Shown: positions 1 to 6,016, counted from the first letter of the stretch. The stretch: DNA of 8,353 nt from Marivivens sp. (GCA_024642185.1 JAHEBR010000083.1:1-8353), one strand, 5' to 3'. Notes: a model not told the origin generated them from the sequence alone. Made by a program: numbers and translations.

Positions 1-439
1 CGAAAAGATCAAAGCACTCATCCAGCGCACGATCCGGCTCGGCATCGGGCTTGTCGACCTTGTTCAGGACGACGATCGGTTTGAGGCCCAAGGCCAGCGC
101 CTTGGAGGTCACGAACTTGGTCTGCGGCATCGGGCCTTCGGCGGCATCGACCAGAAGGCAGACGCCGTCGACCATGCTCAGGATCCGCTCCACCTCGCCG
201 CCGAAATCGGCGTGGCCGGGGGTGTCGACGATGTTGATGCGCGTGCCTTTCCACTCGACCGAGGTCGCCTTGGCGAGAATCGTGATGCCGCGCTCGCGCT
301 CGATGTCGTTGGAATCCATCGCCCGTTCGGCCACGGCCTGGTTTTCACGGAACGCGCCCGACTGCTTGAGAAGCTCGTCCACCAGCGTGGTCTTGCCGTG
401 GTCGACGTGCGCGATGATCGCGATGTTGCGGATATCCAT
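1..439 (-). CDS. typA: Ribosome-associated GTPase TypA/BipA, N-terminal part (3' end beyond the left edge)
   Basis: This is a translational GTPase of the EF-G/LepA superfamily. Family members bind the 70S ribosome and support ribosome assembly and growth under stress or cold. The 146 codons present hold most of the G domain: the P-loop AHVDHGKTT (residues 10-18), switch I with RGIT (50-53), DTPGHADFGGEVER (72-85) and the NKVD guanine-specificity motif (126-129). The N-terminus MDIRNIAIIAHVDHGKTT is typical of TypA rather than EF-G or LepA. The ATG at 437-439 is preceded at about 8 nt by AGGG on the coding strand. TypA is usually about 600 residues, so domains II, III, V and the C-terminal domain lie outside the window. 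The 84-bp gap to the upstream gene (440-523) holds only a small 5-bp hairpin (477-489) and no convincing promoter. Confidence 0.96.
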   Translation of the reverse strand, partial: MDIRNIAIIAHVDHGKTTLVDELLKQSGAFRENQAVAERAMDSNDIERERGITILAKATSVEWKGTRINIVDTPGHADFGGEVERILSMVDGVCLLVDAAEGPMPQTKFVTSKALALGLKPIVVLNKVDKPDAEPDRALDECFDLF

Positions 440-523
440 GAAACTGCCCTTTTGCGCGGAGTTGCGGCCCCATATCGCGCCTCAGGCGCAATGGCCAGCC
501 CTCACGAAAAAACGGAGACAATA

Positions 524-1339
524 CTACGTGAAGTCGGCAAAGGCGCTCAGGAACGGAAAGCGCGCGTCAACATCGCCATCCTCCGGCCAATTCAAGATTT
601 CCATCCATTTTTCACTGACAGTGACGCGAGAGTCATTGTGGGGATGTAGACTGCGGACAAACATGGCCTTGCTTGTGTCTACGGTCGCTCCGAAACGACG
701 GGGCGCGTTCCTGTGATCTATCGCCAAGATGTTCTTTTCCTGGGGGCGCGCGAGGATCGTCAGTCCAAGGTTAATGAATCGATAGCGATGCAAATAGAGG
801 GCTGGTCTCTCGCTCCCGCTGAAGACGAAACCATAGCCCACGGACCAGGAAAAGAAATGCGGGAGGTTGCACTCATCGGTCTTGAAGTAGGCGTCGACCT
901 GGGCAGACATGTCATCCATGAAATCGCAGGCCAGACCATCATCGTCGTCAAGGACCACTTGAGCCACAGGCGAGCTTCCGTATCTCTCTTCCAAAAAAAG
1001 TTGTAGATATCGGCGGGCTTGCCCCGGGCGGCGATAATCGATTGTGAAACCATCCGGGCCATATGAGGTTAGGCAAATTTCCTCTAATTCCTTTTTGGCC
1101 CAATCGGGCAGGCTTTGGCTCGTCAAAATATAGTGGTGAAAGGCTTTGTTTTTTTGCGCCGCCAATGACGCGACCGCAATCGAACGAAACAGGCCGAGCC
1201 GATCGCCAAGCCTATCGGGGTCGAAAAGGGTTTTCGCTTGATCTTCGGCCGGAATCTTCCAGCCTGAACTTCCCAGATAGGAAAAGCGGGTAACGACAAC
1301 CACAGGGACAGTATCGTGTGTCTTCGTTGTTTCAGTCAC
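524..1339 (-). CDS. Putative rhamnosyltransferase (Rhamno_transf, PF11316-like)
   Basis: This is probably a cytoplasmic glycosyltransferase acting on surface polysaccharide; donor and acceptor cannot be read from the sequence. Family-like features, numbered from the GTG start, are VVVVTRFSYLG near the N-terminus (about 13-23), FRS (51-53), an ILTSQSLP strand/loop (71-78), an acidic DDDD run inside VVLDDDDGLACDF (about 131-134) that would bind the metal-nucleotide sugar, FINLGLT (189-195) and a late SLHPHNDSR segment. The stop is TAG at 524-526. The start is uncertain. There is no suitable ATG. A GTG at 1337-1339 gives 271 residues and begins shortly before the conserved core. A TTG at 1397-1399 would give 291 residues, starting 8 nt after yitT stops, but has no Shine-Dalgarno sequence. 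Base composition differs from the neighbours: 28 G+C of 60 at 1081-1140 against 39 of 60 at 2221-2280 in icd. This suggests later acquisition. Confidence 0.8.
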   Translation of the reverse strand: MTETTKTHDTVPVVVVTRFSYLGSSGWKIPAEDQAKTLFDPDRLGDRLGLFRSIAVASLAAQKNKAFHHYILTSQSLPDWAKKELEEICLTSYGPDGFTIDYRRPGQARRYLQLFLEERYGSSPVAQVVLDDDDGLACDFMDDMSAQVDAYFKTDECNLPHFFSWSVGYGFVFSGSERPALYLHRYRFINLGLTILARPQEKNILAIDHRNAPRRFGATVDTSKAMFVRSLHPHNDSRVTVSEKWMEILNWPEDGDVDARFPFLSAFADFT

Positions 1340-1407
1340 CGGGGCCCCAAAAATTGAATTTTCTGGCGATAGAATAGCTTCAGCGAACCTGACCGCCAAG
1401 CGATGAT

Positions 1408-2010
1408 CTACATTGCGATATACCGGTCCCGCCTATGGTTTACCGCAATCACAAGATTGATCACGACCGCCCCAAGCGCAGATATGGCGACTGTCTTGGC
1501 GTCGCGCACGGTGAGGGCGAGGGCGAAGAGGCACAGGTCGAATATCAGCTGGGTCCAGCCGGCGCGAAAGCCGGTCTTGTCTTGCAGGTAAAGCGCGACG
1601 ATGCCGATCCCGCCGAGGCTCGCGCCGTGGCGGAAGAGGGCGAGAAGGGCAGAACCGGTGATCGCGCCGAAAAGGATCGCGCCGATGATCGGATCGAGCT
1701 GGTCGAAACGGATATAGGCGGGCAGGGTCTGGGCAAGGCCCGACAGGATCGCCACCGCGACGAAGGTCTTAAGGACGAAAGCCTTGCCCATACGGCGATA
1801 GCCGAGCCAGTAGAACGGCAGGTTCACCACAAAGAACACCGCGCCAAAGCTCCAGCCGGTCATATAGGAGATGAGGATCGCAAGGCCTGCGGTCTGGCCG
1901 GTGACTAGGCCCAAGTGGGTCAGGATCACGATTCCGACGGCGGCCATGCCCGAGCCGTAGAGGATGCCTTGGGTATCCTCGATCAGGGAATGCTGTTTGG
2001 GATCGGTCAT
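1408..2010 (-). CDS. YitT family integral membrane protein
   Basis: This 200-residue, strongly hydrophobic protein is of the YitT/DUF161 (PF02588) type. The substrate and role of the family are poorly known, and a transporter-like function is usually assumed. Hydrophobic stretches at about 14-33, 40-50, 54-70, 80-98, 107-127, 131-142 and 152-190 suggest five to six membrane segments in the inner membrane. The family signature is recognisable in GHRHGASLGGIGI-type sequence around residues 127-137, with HGASLGGIGIVALYLQDKTG leading into GWTQLIFD. It ends at 200 residues and lacks the C-terminal soluble DUF2179 domain found in the roughly 280-residue Firmicutes versions. The ATG at 2008-2010 has no strong Shine-Dalgarno sequence. 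It starts 47 nt after icd ends and could be reached by readthrough of the hairpin between them. Confidence 0.85.
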   Translation of the reverse strand: MTDPKQHSLIEDTQGILYGSGMAAVGIVILTHLGLVTGQTAGLAILISYMTGWSFGAVFFVVNLPFYWLGYRRMGKAFVLKTFVAVAILSGLAQTLPAYIRFDQLDPIIGAILFGAITGSALLALFRHGASLGGIGIVALYLQDKTGFRAGWTQLIFDLCLFALALTVRDAKTVAISALGAVVINLVIAVNHRRDRYIAM

Positions 2011-2028
2011 GTCTGGCCCGGTGAGAGA

Positions 2029-2049
2029 GGCCGCGTCGGTGACGCGACC
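2029..2049 (-). terminator. Hairpin between icd and yitT, possible weak terminator or attenuator
   Basis: On the coding (minus) strand GGTCGCGTC-ACC-GACGCGGCC folds into a 9-bp stem with one G-U pair and a 3-nt loop, starting 8 nt after the icd stop. It is followed by TCTCTC, not a clean U run, so termination may be partial and leave some readthrough into yitT. Read on the plus strand, the stem has a C-A mismatch but is followed by TTTTT (2050-2054). It might therefore also stop antisense transcription entering icd. Confidence 0.45.
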
Positions 2050-2057
2050 TTTTTCGT

Positions 2058-3266
2058 TTACATCGCTTTATTCAGGTAGTCGTCGACCTTTTCAAGGAAC
2101 CCCATGGTGGTCAGCCATTTCTGATCGGGTCCGACAAGAAGGGCCAAATCCTTGGTCATGTGGCCGTCTTCGACCGCCTGCACCGTCACGCGCTCAAGCG
2201 TGGTGGCAAAGCTCTTGAGCGCCTCGTTGCCATCAAGCTTGGCGCGGTGCTTGAGGCCGCCGGTCCAGGCATAGATCGAGGCGATCGAGTTGGTGGAGGT
2301 CTGCTTGCCGGCCTGATGCTGGCGGTAGTGGCGGGTCACGGTGCCGTGGGCGGCCTCGGCCTCGACAGTCTTGCCATCGGGGGTCATCAGGATCGAGGTC
2401 ATCAGACCGAGCGAGCCGAAGCCCTGCGCCACGGTGTCGGACTGCACATCGCCGTCATAGTTCTTGCAGGCCCAGACATAGCCGCCGGACCACTTGAGCG
2501 CCGAGGCAACCATGTCGTCGATCAGGCGGTGTTCGTAGTGGATGCCTGCGGCCTTGAACTGTTCTTCAAACTCCTCCTCATAGACCTTCTGGAACAGGTC
2601 TTTGAAGCGGCCGTCATAGGCTTTGAGGATGGTATTCTTGGTCGAGAGGTAGACAGGCCAGCCTTTGAGGAGGCCATAGTTCATCGACGAGCGGGCGAAA
2701 TCGATGATCGACTCGTCGAGATTGTACATCGCCATGGTTACACCGGCGCCGGGGGCTTCGAAAACATCGCGCTCGATCACTGTGCCGTCTTCTCCGACAA
2801 ACTTGATGGTGAGCTTTCCCTTGCCTGGGAAATGAAAGTCGGTGGCGCGATATTGGTCGCCAAAGGCGTGGCGACCAACAACGATCGGCCGCGTCCAGCC
2901 GGGAACAAGGCGGGGGACGTTCTTGCAGATTATCGGCTCGCGGAAGATCACGCCGCCAAGGATGTTGCGGATGGTGCCGTTGGGCGAGCGCCACATCTTC
3001 TTGAGACCAAACTCTTCCACGCGGGCCTCATCGGGGGTGATGGTCGCACATTTCACGCCAACGCCGTATTTCTTGATCGCGTTGGCGGCATCGACGGTGA
3101 TCTGGTCGTTGGTGCGGTCGCGTTCCTCGATGCCGAGGTCATAGTATTTCAGGTCGATGTCGAGATAGGGCAGGATCAGCTTCTTCTTGATGAAGTCCCA
3201 GATGATGCGGGTCATCTCGTCGCCGTCGAGTTCGACGACGGGGTTGGCTACCTTGATCCTGGACAT
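2058..3266 (-). CDS. icd: NADP-dependent isocitrate dehydrogenase (homodimeric, eukaryote-like class)
   Basis: Icd oxidatively decarboxylates isocitrate to 2-oxoglutarate with NADP+ in the cytoplasm, as part of the TCA cycle. The 402-residue protein matches the class shared by alphaproteobacteria and eukaryotic IDH1/IDH2, not the E. coli Icd class. Substrate-binding residues fall at the same numbers as in human IDH1: T77 in the TITPDEAR segment, S94 and N96 in WRSPNGT, R100, R109, and R132 in VVGRHAFGDQYRATDF. The metal-binding Asp segment YDGDVQSDTVAQGFGSLG and the NADP-binding AAHGTVTRHYR segment followed by TSTNSIASIYAW are intact. I chose the ATG at 3264-3266. AAGGAG lies 5 nt upstream, and the protein then begins MSRIKVANPVVELDGDE, as homologues do; the frame stays open 14 codons further to 3308 without family similarity. 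The stop is TAA at 2058-2060. It is probably a single gene with its own promoter in the 142-bp upstream gap. Confidence 0.98.
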   Translation of the reverse strand: MSRIKVANPVVELDGDEMTRIIWDFIKKKLILPYLDIDLKYYDLGIEERDRTNDQITVDAANAIKKYGVGVKCATITPDEARVEEFGLKKMWRSPNGTIRNILGGVIFREPIICKNVPRLVPGWTRPIVVGRHAFGDQYRATDFHFPGKGKLTIKFVGEDGTVIERDVFEAPGAGVTMAMYNLDESIIDFARSSMNYGLLKGWPVYLSTKNTILKAYDGRFKDLFQKVYEEEFEEQFKAAGIHYEHRLIDDMVASALKWSGGYVWACKNYDGDVQSDTVAQGFGSLGLMTSILMTPDGKTVEAEAAHGTVTRHYRQHQAGKQTSTNSIASIYAWTGGLKHRAKLDGNEALKSFATTLERVTVQAVEDGHMTKDLALLVGPDQKWLTTMGFLEKVDDYLNKAM

Positions 3267-3375
3267 GGGCGCTCCTTTACGGGGGTCTGACTCGTTTGAG
3301 CGGCACATAGCCTATAATGGTTAAGGAGAACAGACGGTATGCGACTGTATACTGTATTTTGACGCAGGTCGGGGT
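3267..3375 (-). promoter_or_regulatory. Upstream region of icd with tandem heptamer and TTAACCAT element
   Basis: This region lies between the terminator-like hairpin after the ycnI-like gene and the icd start. The AAGGAG ribosome-binding site is at 3272-3277. A perfect tandem repeat of the 7-mer ACTGTAT occupies 3344-3350 and 3351-3357 on the plus strand, with palindromic GTATAC at the junction. On the coding strand TTAACCAT (plus 3317-3324) matches the half-site associated with the alphaproteobacterial cell-cycle regulator CtrA. I could not assign a convincing -35/-10 pair. The region most likely contains the icd promoter; the roles of the two elements are inference. Confidence 0.4.
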
Positions 3376-3397
3376 GGCCGGGCGTTGCCGCCCGGCC
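3376..3397 (-). terminator. Strong GC hairpin downstream of the ycnI-like gene
   Basis: GGCCGGGCG-TTGC-CGCCCGGCC is a perfect 9-bp inverted repeat with a 4-nt loop. It starts 11 nt after the stop of the exported copper-related gene and lies before the icd promoter region. The position fits a transcription terminator for the two-gene copper pair. No U run follows on the minus strand (the next bases are ACCCCG), so termination may need Rho, or the structure may act as a 3' mRNA stabiliser. Confidence 0.55.
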
Positions 3398-3408
3398 GGG
3401 AGGCATGG

Positions 3409-3942
3409 CTAGTGACCGCTATGATCCGGCATGGCGACGGTAATCGCCGGAGCGGGACGGGCCAGTTTCGCGGTCGGATCAGCCGGGTTCGGCAGTTCAG
3501 ACCACGAGACCTCACCGTCAGCACAGGTCTGTGTCACGATGAAGTAGAGGGGCGTTCCCGGAGCCAGATCCGGATCAACCGTGCCACGGAAAATGAACTG
3601 GTCGAAAAAGTTGTCGGGCAGGTTGCCAGTGTAGGTCAGCCCGACGACACCCGAAGTGACTTCTTTGCCGTGGTTCACATAGGTCTTGGCATAAGCGCCT
3701 TCGGTCAGGGTGATGTCCCAACCGGCCTTCAGCATCGGTTTGACAGAGAAGAAACCTTCGGGAATCTGGATGTTGACCGTCTGGGTCGCCTGACCGTCGC
3801 AGCCATGCGGGACGGTGAGGATCGCCTTGAAGGTCGCGCCGGCGGCGGCCTCTTTGTTTTCAAAGGAAGCGTGGGCCGAAGCGATGGTTGCGGGAAGGAT
3901 TGCGGACAGCGCCACGGCTGCCGCGAGTTTGCGGATGTTCAT
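3409..3942 (-). CDS. Exported YcnI-like DUF1775 protein, likely periplasmic copper binding
   Basis: This 177-residue protein belongs by recognition to the YcnI/DUF1775 family of copper-associated extracytoplasmic proteins. B. subtilis YcnI binds Cu(II) through a mono-histidine brace formed by its mature N-terminal His. Residues 1-23 form a signal peptide (NIRK charged start, hydrophobic 6-20, Ala-Ser-Ala cleavage site). Cleavage after A23 exposes H24 (HASFENKEA), with E28 and E31 nearby as possible further ligands. The rest looks beta-rich: VPHGC, TQTVNIQIPEGF, KAGWDITLT, WSELP. Only two cysteines occur (VPHGC and QTCADG), possibly a disulfide. The ATG at 3940-3942 has GGAG 6 nt upstream; an in-frame ATG four codons earlier lies over that site and is less likely. 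It starts 53 nt after the DUF2946-like gene, and a GCCTG/CAGGC hairpin (3972-3987) sits in that spacer. The usual copC/copD partners are absent. Confidence 0.88.
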   Translation of the reverse strand: MNIRKLAAAVALSAILPATIASAHASFENKEAAAGATFKAILTVPHGCDGQATQTVNIQIPEGFFSVKPMLKAGWDITLTEGAYAKTYVNHGKEVTSGVVGLTYTGNLPDNFFDQFIFRGTVDPDLAPGTPLYFIVTQTCADGEVSWSELPNPADPTAKLARPAPAITVAMPDHSGH

Positions 3943-3995
3943 GTGTATCTCCATTTGAATCTGATTTGGGTGCCTGACTGGGCAGGCGCTTTGGG

Positions 3996-4346
3996 TCAGA
4001 TCAGGGCAGGAGGGGCCGTTGATGGTGGGCGGAGCCAACGGGGGGATCGTTGGGTGGGGCCTGCCAGCGCAATCGAGTCGCCTTGGTAGGAGCAGGTGGA
4101 TTCGACCTGCGCGGCAACAACTTGCGGCAAGTCGGCGCTGAAGGCGATCTGGCAATAGTCGCAGTGGACATGGTCTTCGCTGTCACTGCCTTCGGCGCAG
4201 AGGTCGAAGCCCGAGAGCGCCAGATCTGCAGCGGTCGCCGCGCGTATGTGGTCGGCGGCCATCGAGCCGGCTTCGATGGCACCCACCAGCAGGGCGAGGC
4301 TCGCAAGCAGTGCAAGAAGACGCAGATAAGATCGCTTCGCGGTCAT
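3996..4346 (-). CDS. Small DUF2946-like Cys/His protein, copper-linked context
   Basis: This 116-residue protein has a hydrophobic N-terminal segment (about 7-27), which is a signal peptide or anchor. It is followed by FDLCAEG (C50), then a compact metal-binding-like motif HVHCDYC (H59, H61, C62, C65), and a proline-rich tail with RPP. The layout of Cys-x-x-Gly after the leader, a central CxxC, and a C-terminal Arg-Pro-Pro resembles DUF2946 proteins. These often accompany periplasmic copper proteins; their function is not established. The start is the ATG at 4344-4346; the frame remains open upstream to 4517, but that part overlaps the HD gene and has no family character. No good Shine-Dalgarno sequence is visible. 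It precedes the YcnI-like gene on the same strand by 53 nt and is probably co-transcribed with it. Binding of copper by the HxH-CxxC cluster is inference. Confidence 0.78.
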   Translation of the reverse strand: MTAKRSYLRLLALLASLALLVGAIEAGSMAADHIRAATAADLALSGFDLCAEGSDSEDHVHCDYCQIAFSADLPQVVAAQVESTCSYQGDSIALAGPTQRSPRWLRPPSTAPPALI

Positions 4347-4416
4347 CGGGCCGGTGTCATTATGGTGCCGACAAAGACGCAGAGGCGGTGCAGATTGTCC
4401 AGACGGACCGGAGCGG

Positions 4417-5007
4417 TCAAAGGTCGCGGGCAGCGAACCAGCTGTCGATCCGCGCCTTGAGCGCCTCCCAGACGGCCGGCGCACCGCGGCGGACCTTGCC
4501 GGCCACGCGAGCCTCAAGCTGGGCCGCGGTCACGTTGTAGTCGATCCAGCTGCCGCCGCCGGTCTCGAGGTTGGAGATCACCGGCTGCACACGGTCGATG
4601 GATTTGGCGAATATTGCATCATTGCTCTCGGCGGTTTCGAACTCGTCCCAGAGGCTGCGGAACTCATCGCGCTGATCGGGCGGAAGCAGGCCGAAGATGC
4701 GCTCGGCGGCGGCGATTTCCTTGGCTTCCTGCTCGGCCGGGTCGTGATCGCCGTGGATTGGGGCGTCGCCTGCGTCGATCTCGACGATGTCGTGCAGGAG
4801 CAGCATCTTCAGAACCCGGTCGATCCGGATCGGCCGATTGGCGTGCTCGGCCAGCACCAGCGCGTAGAGCATGATGTGCCAGCTGTGCTCGGCCGAGTTC
4901 TCGGGGCGGGTGTTGCTCAGGATCGGGGTGGCGCGGAGCTGGTCCTTGAGCTTGTCGGCCTCGTTCAGGAAGGCGATCTGGGCGTCGATCCGCGAACCGG
5001 CGGCCAT
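4417..5007 (-). CDS. HD-domain hydrolase, YfbR-like 5'-nucleotidase type (HD_3)
   Basis: This 196-residue cytoplasmic metal-dependent phosphohydrolase has the HD_3/YfbR arrangement. E40-H41 lie in SAEHSWH, H72-D73 in LLLHDIVEIDAGD, E76 follows directly, and a distal D138 sits in SIDRVQP. R25 near the N-terminus may play the role of the YfbR phosphate-binding Arg. YfbR of E. coli is a 5'-deoxynucleotidase of about 200 residues, so the length agrees. The true substrate (dNMP, another nucleotide or a damaged metabolite) cannot be read from the sequence. The start ATG (5005-5007) overlaps the upstream stop by one base (TGATG), indicating translational coupling. The stop is TGA at 4417-4419. It is the last gene of a three-gene operon with the 94-aa protein and the alpha/beta hydrolase. 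Confidence 0.88.
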   Translation of the reverse strand: MAAGSRIDAQIAFLNEADKLKDQLRATPILSNTRPENSAEHSWHIMLYALVLAEHANRPIRIDRVLKMLLLHDIVEIDAGDAPIHGDHDPAEQEAKEIAAAERIFGLLPPDQRDEFRSLWDEFETAESNDAIFAKSIDRVQPVISNLETGGGSWIDYNVTAAQLEARVAGKVRRGAPAVWEALKARIDSWFAARDL

Positions 5008-5291
5008 CAGTGGCCGCCTGCGTTGTCTTCGGTCGGATTGAGGATCGGACCGGTTCCGATTTCCTTCTTCGGGCCGACCGAACCTTTCTTGATGCGTTCT
5101 TTCAGGAAGGCGCGGGCGCGCTTTTCCGACAGGCGGACCCGGACAGCCGTCATGAAGGCTTCCTGTGTGGTGGTCGAGGAAGCGCCGATGACCTTGGAGA
5201 CTTCGGCGATCAAACTGTCATCGCCGAGCTTTTCCGCGACGGCGATCGTGTCGCGGGCGAGCGCATCGGCGAGGTCCTCGGTGATCCCCAT
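5007..5291 (-). CDS. Conserved-looking 94-residue protein of unknown function
   Basis: I do not assign a function. The protein looks like a small, soluble, mostly helical polypeptide: an acidic helix at about 2-35 (GITEDLADALARDTIAVAEK), a short SSTTTQ linker, a basic helix at about 43-70 rich in Arg and Lys (VRVRLSEKRARAFLKERIKK), and a Gly/Pro-rich tail ending in GGH. There is no Cys, signal peptide or membrane segment. It may belong to a small Rhodobacterales-restricted DUF (I tentatively recall DUF6280), which was not verified. The ATG at 5289-5291 starts 3 nt after the hydrolase stop with AGG upstream. Its own stop overlaps the HD gene start. Such tight packing on both sides supports a real, translated gene. 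The charge split between the helices would suit a protein- or nucleic-acid-binding partner of its neighbours; this is speculation. Confidence 0.85.
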   Translation of the reverse strand: MGITEDLADALARDTIAVAEKLGDDSLIAEVSKVIGASSTTTQEAFMTAVRVRLSEKRARAFLKERIKKGSVGPKKEIGTGPILNPTEDNAGGH

Positions 5292-5294
5292 GGC

Positions 5295-5948
5295 CTACCT
5301 CGATGTCTCGGTTAGCCTGCGGCGGACGTAGCCCTGAACGCTATCGACCATCGTGTCCATGTGCGGATCTTCGAAGAAGTGGCCGGCGCCTTCGACGACC
5401 TCATGGGTAATGGTGATGCCCTTCTGCTCGTGCAGTTTCTTCACAAGGCCCACGGTATCGGCGGGCGGCGCCACGCGGTCGGCCGCGCCGTTGATGATGA
5501 GGCCAGAAGAGGGGCAGGGGGCAAGGAAGGAGAAATCATACATATTCGCGGGCGGCGCGACCGAGATAAACCCGGTGATCTCGGGGCGGCGCATCAGGAG
5601 TTGCATCCCGATCCAGGCGCCGAAGGAGAAGCCCGCGACCCAGCAATGTTTGGCATTGGGGTTCATCGACTGGAGATAGTCGAGCGCCGAGGCGGCATCC
5701 GACAACTCGCCGATGCCCTGATCGTATTCGCCCTGGCTGCGGCCCACGCCGCGGAAGTTGAACCGCAGGACGGTGAAGCCCAGATTGTGGAAGGCGTAGT
5801 GCAGGTTGTAGACCACGCGATTGTTCATCGTGCCGCCAAACTGCGGATGCGGGTGCAGGATGATGGCGATCGGCGCGTCGCGGTGCTTTTGCGGATGGTA
5901 GCGGCCTTCGAGTCGGCCTTCGGGGCCGGCGAAAATGACTTCGGGCAT
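5295..5948 (-). CDS. Alpha/beta hydrolase, small serine hydrolase
   Basis: This 217-residue alpha/beta-hydrolase-fold enzyme probably cleaves an ester or thioester of unknown identity in the cytoplasm. The nucleophile elbow is GFSFG with S108, the acid is D157 in INGAADRVAPP, and the base is H190 in EGAGHFFEDPH. An oxyanion-type HPHPQFGGTMNN segment lies at 32-43 and RFNFRGVGRSQGEY at 62-75, both typical of the short CPO-type hydrolases common in alphaproteobacteria. No lid domain or signal peptide is visible. I chose the ATG at 5946-5948: AGGGA lies 5 nt upstream and the protein begins MPEVIFAGPEGRLEGRY. The frame continues upstream to 6080, but those codons cross the iscR operator region. 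It heads the three-gene operon and is divergent from iscR, separated by 183 bp containing a perfect palindrome, so iron or Fe-S status may influence it. Confidence 0.93.
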   Translation of the reverse strand: MPEVIFAGPEGRLEGRYHPQKHRDAPIAIILHPHPQFGGTMNNRVVYNLHYAFHNLGFTVLRFNFRGVGRSQGEYDQGIGELSDAASALDYLQSMNPNAKHCWVAGFSFGAWIGMQLLMRRPEITGFISVAPPANMYDFSFLAPCPSSGLIINGAADRVAPPADTVGLVKKLHEQKGITITHEVVEGAGHFFEDPHMDTMVDSVQGYVRRRLTETSR

Positions 5949-5979
5949 ATTTATCCCTGTGTGTTGCGGCCCGGAATTC

Positions 5980-6008
5980 TTGACGAAAACTCTCAGGCAC
6001 CTTAGAAG
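5980..6008 (+). promoter_or_regulatory. Candidate sigma-70 promoter of the iscR-iscS-suf operon
   Basis: TTGACG at 5980-5985 is a 5-of-6 match to the -35 consensus. With a 17-bp spacer the -10 is TAGAAG (6003-6008), a 4-of-6 match that lies inside the 15-bp palindrome at 6002-6016. A transcript would start near 6015 and carry a leader of about 115 nt before the iscR ATG. The overlap of operator and -10 fits repression by IscR or another iron-responsive regulator. Assignment is by eye. Confidence 0.55.
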
Positions 6009-6016
6009 GATTCTAA
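6002..6016. promoter_or_regulatory. Perfect palindrome TTAGAA-GGA-TTCTAA, candidate Iron-Rhodo-box / IscR operator
   Basis: The inverted repeat is 6+3+6 bp with no mismatch. It lies in the divergent hydrolase/iscR region and overlaps the -10 of the best iscR promoter. Comparative work on Rhodobacterales described a palindromic 'Iron-Rhodo-box' upstream of iron and Fe-S genes and linked it to IscR; as far as I recall the motif is of this TTAGAA/TTCTAA type. Read on the minus strand it also contains TAGAAT, a near-consensus -10, so the site might touch both divergent promoters. Confidence 0.65.

Noticed and set aside
477..489. GCGCC-TCA-GGCGC hairpin between the rhamnosyltransferase and typA as a terminator
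   Set aside because: The stem is only 5 bp and no U-tract follows on the minus strand.
51..716. Plus-strand open frames opposite typA and the rhamnosyltransferase
   Set aside because: They cross the start of typA, whose GTPase motifs on the minus strand are unambiguous.
2160..3290. Long plus-strand open frame of 376 codons antisense to icd
   Set aside because: It is a mirror of a high-G+C gene. The minus strand encodes an intact, residue-perfect isocitrate dehydrogenase with a good ribosome-binding site.
3313..3318. Perfect TATAAT on the plus strand upstream of icd
   Set aside because: No matching -35 and no plus-strand gene follows; the hexamer is part of the A+T-rich icd upstream region.
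4359..4364. CATAAT on the minus strand as a -10 for the DUF2946-like gene
   Set aside because: No acceptable -35 at 16-18 bp, and the start would leave a leader of only a few bases. It is too weak to annotate.
4354..5331. 325-codon plus-strand open frame over the HD gene and the 94-aa gene
   Set aside because: It is antisense to two tightly coupled genes, one with intact HD-family catalytic residues. No ribosome-binding site or domain was seen.
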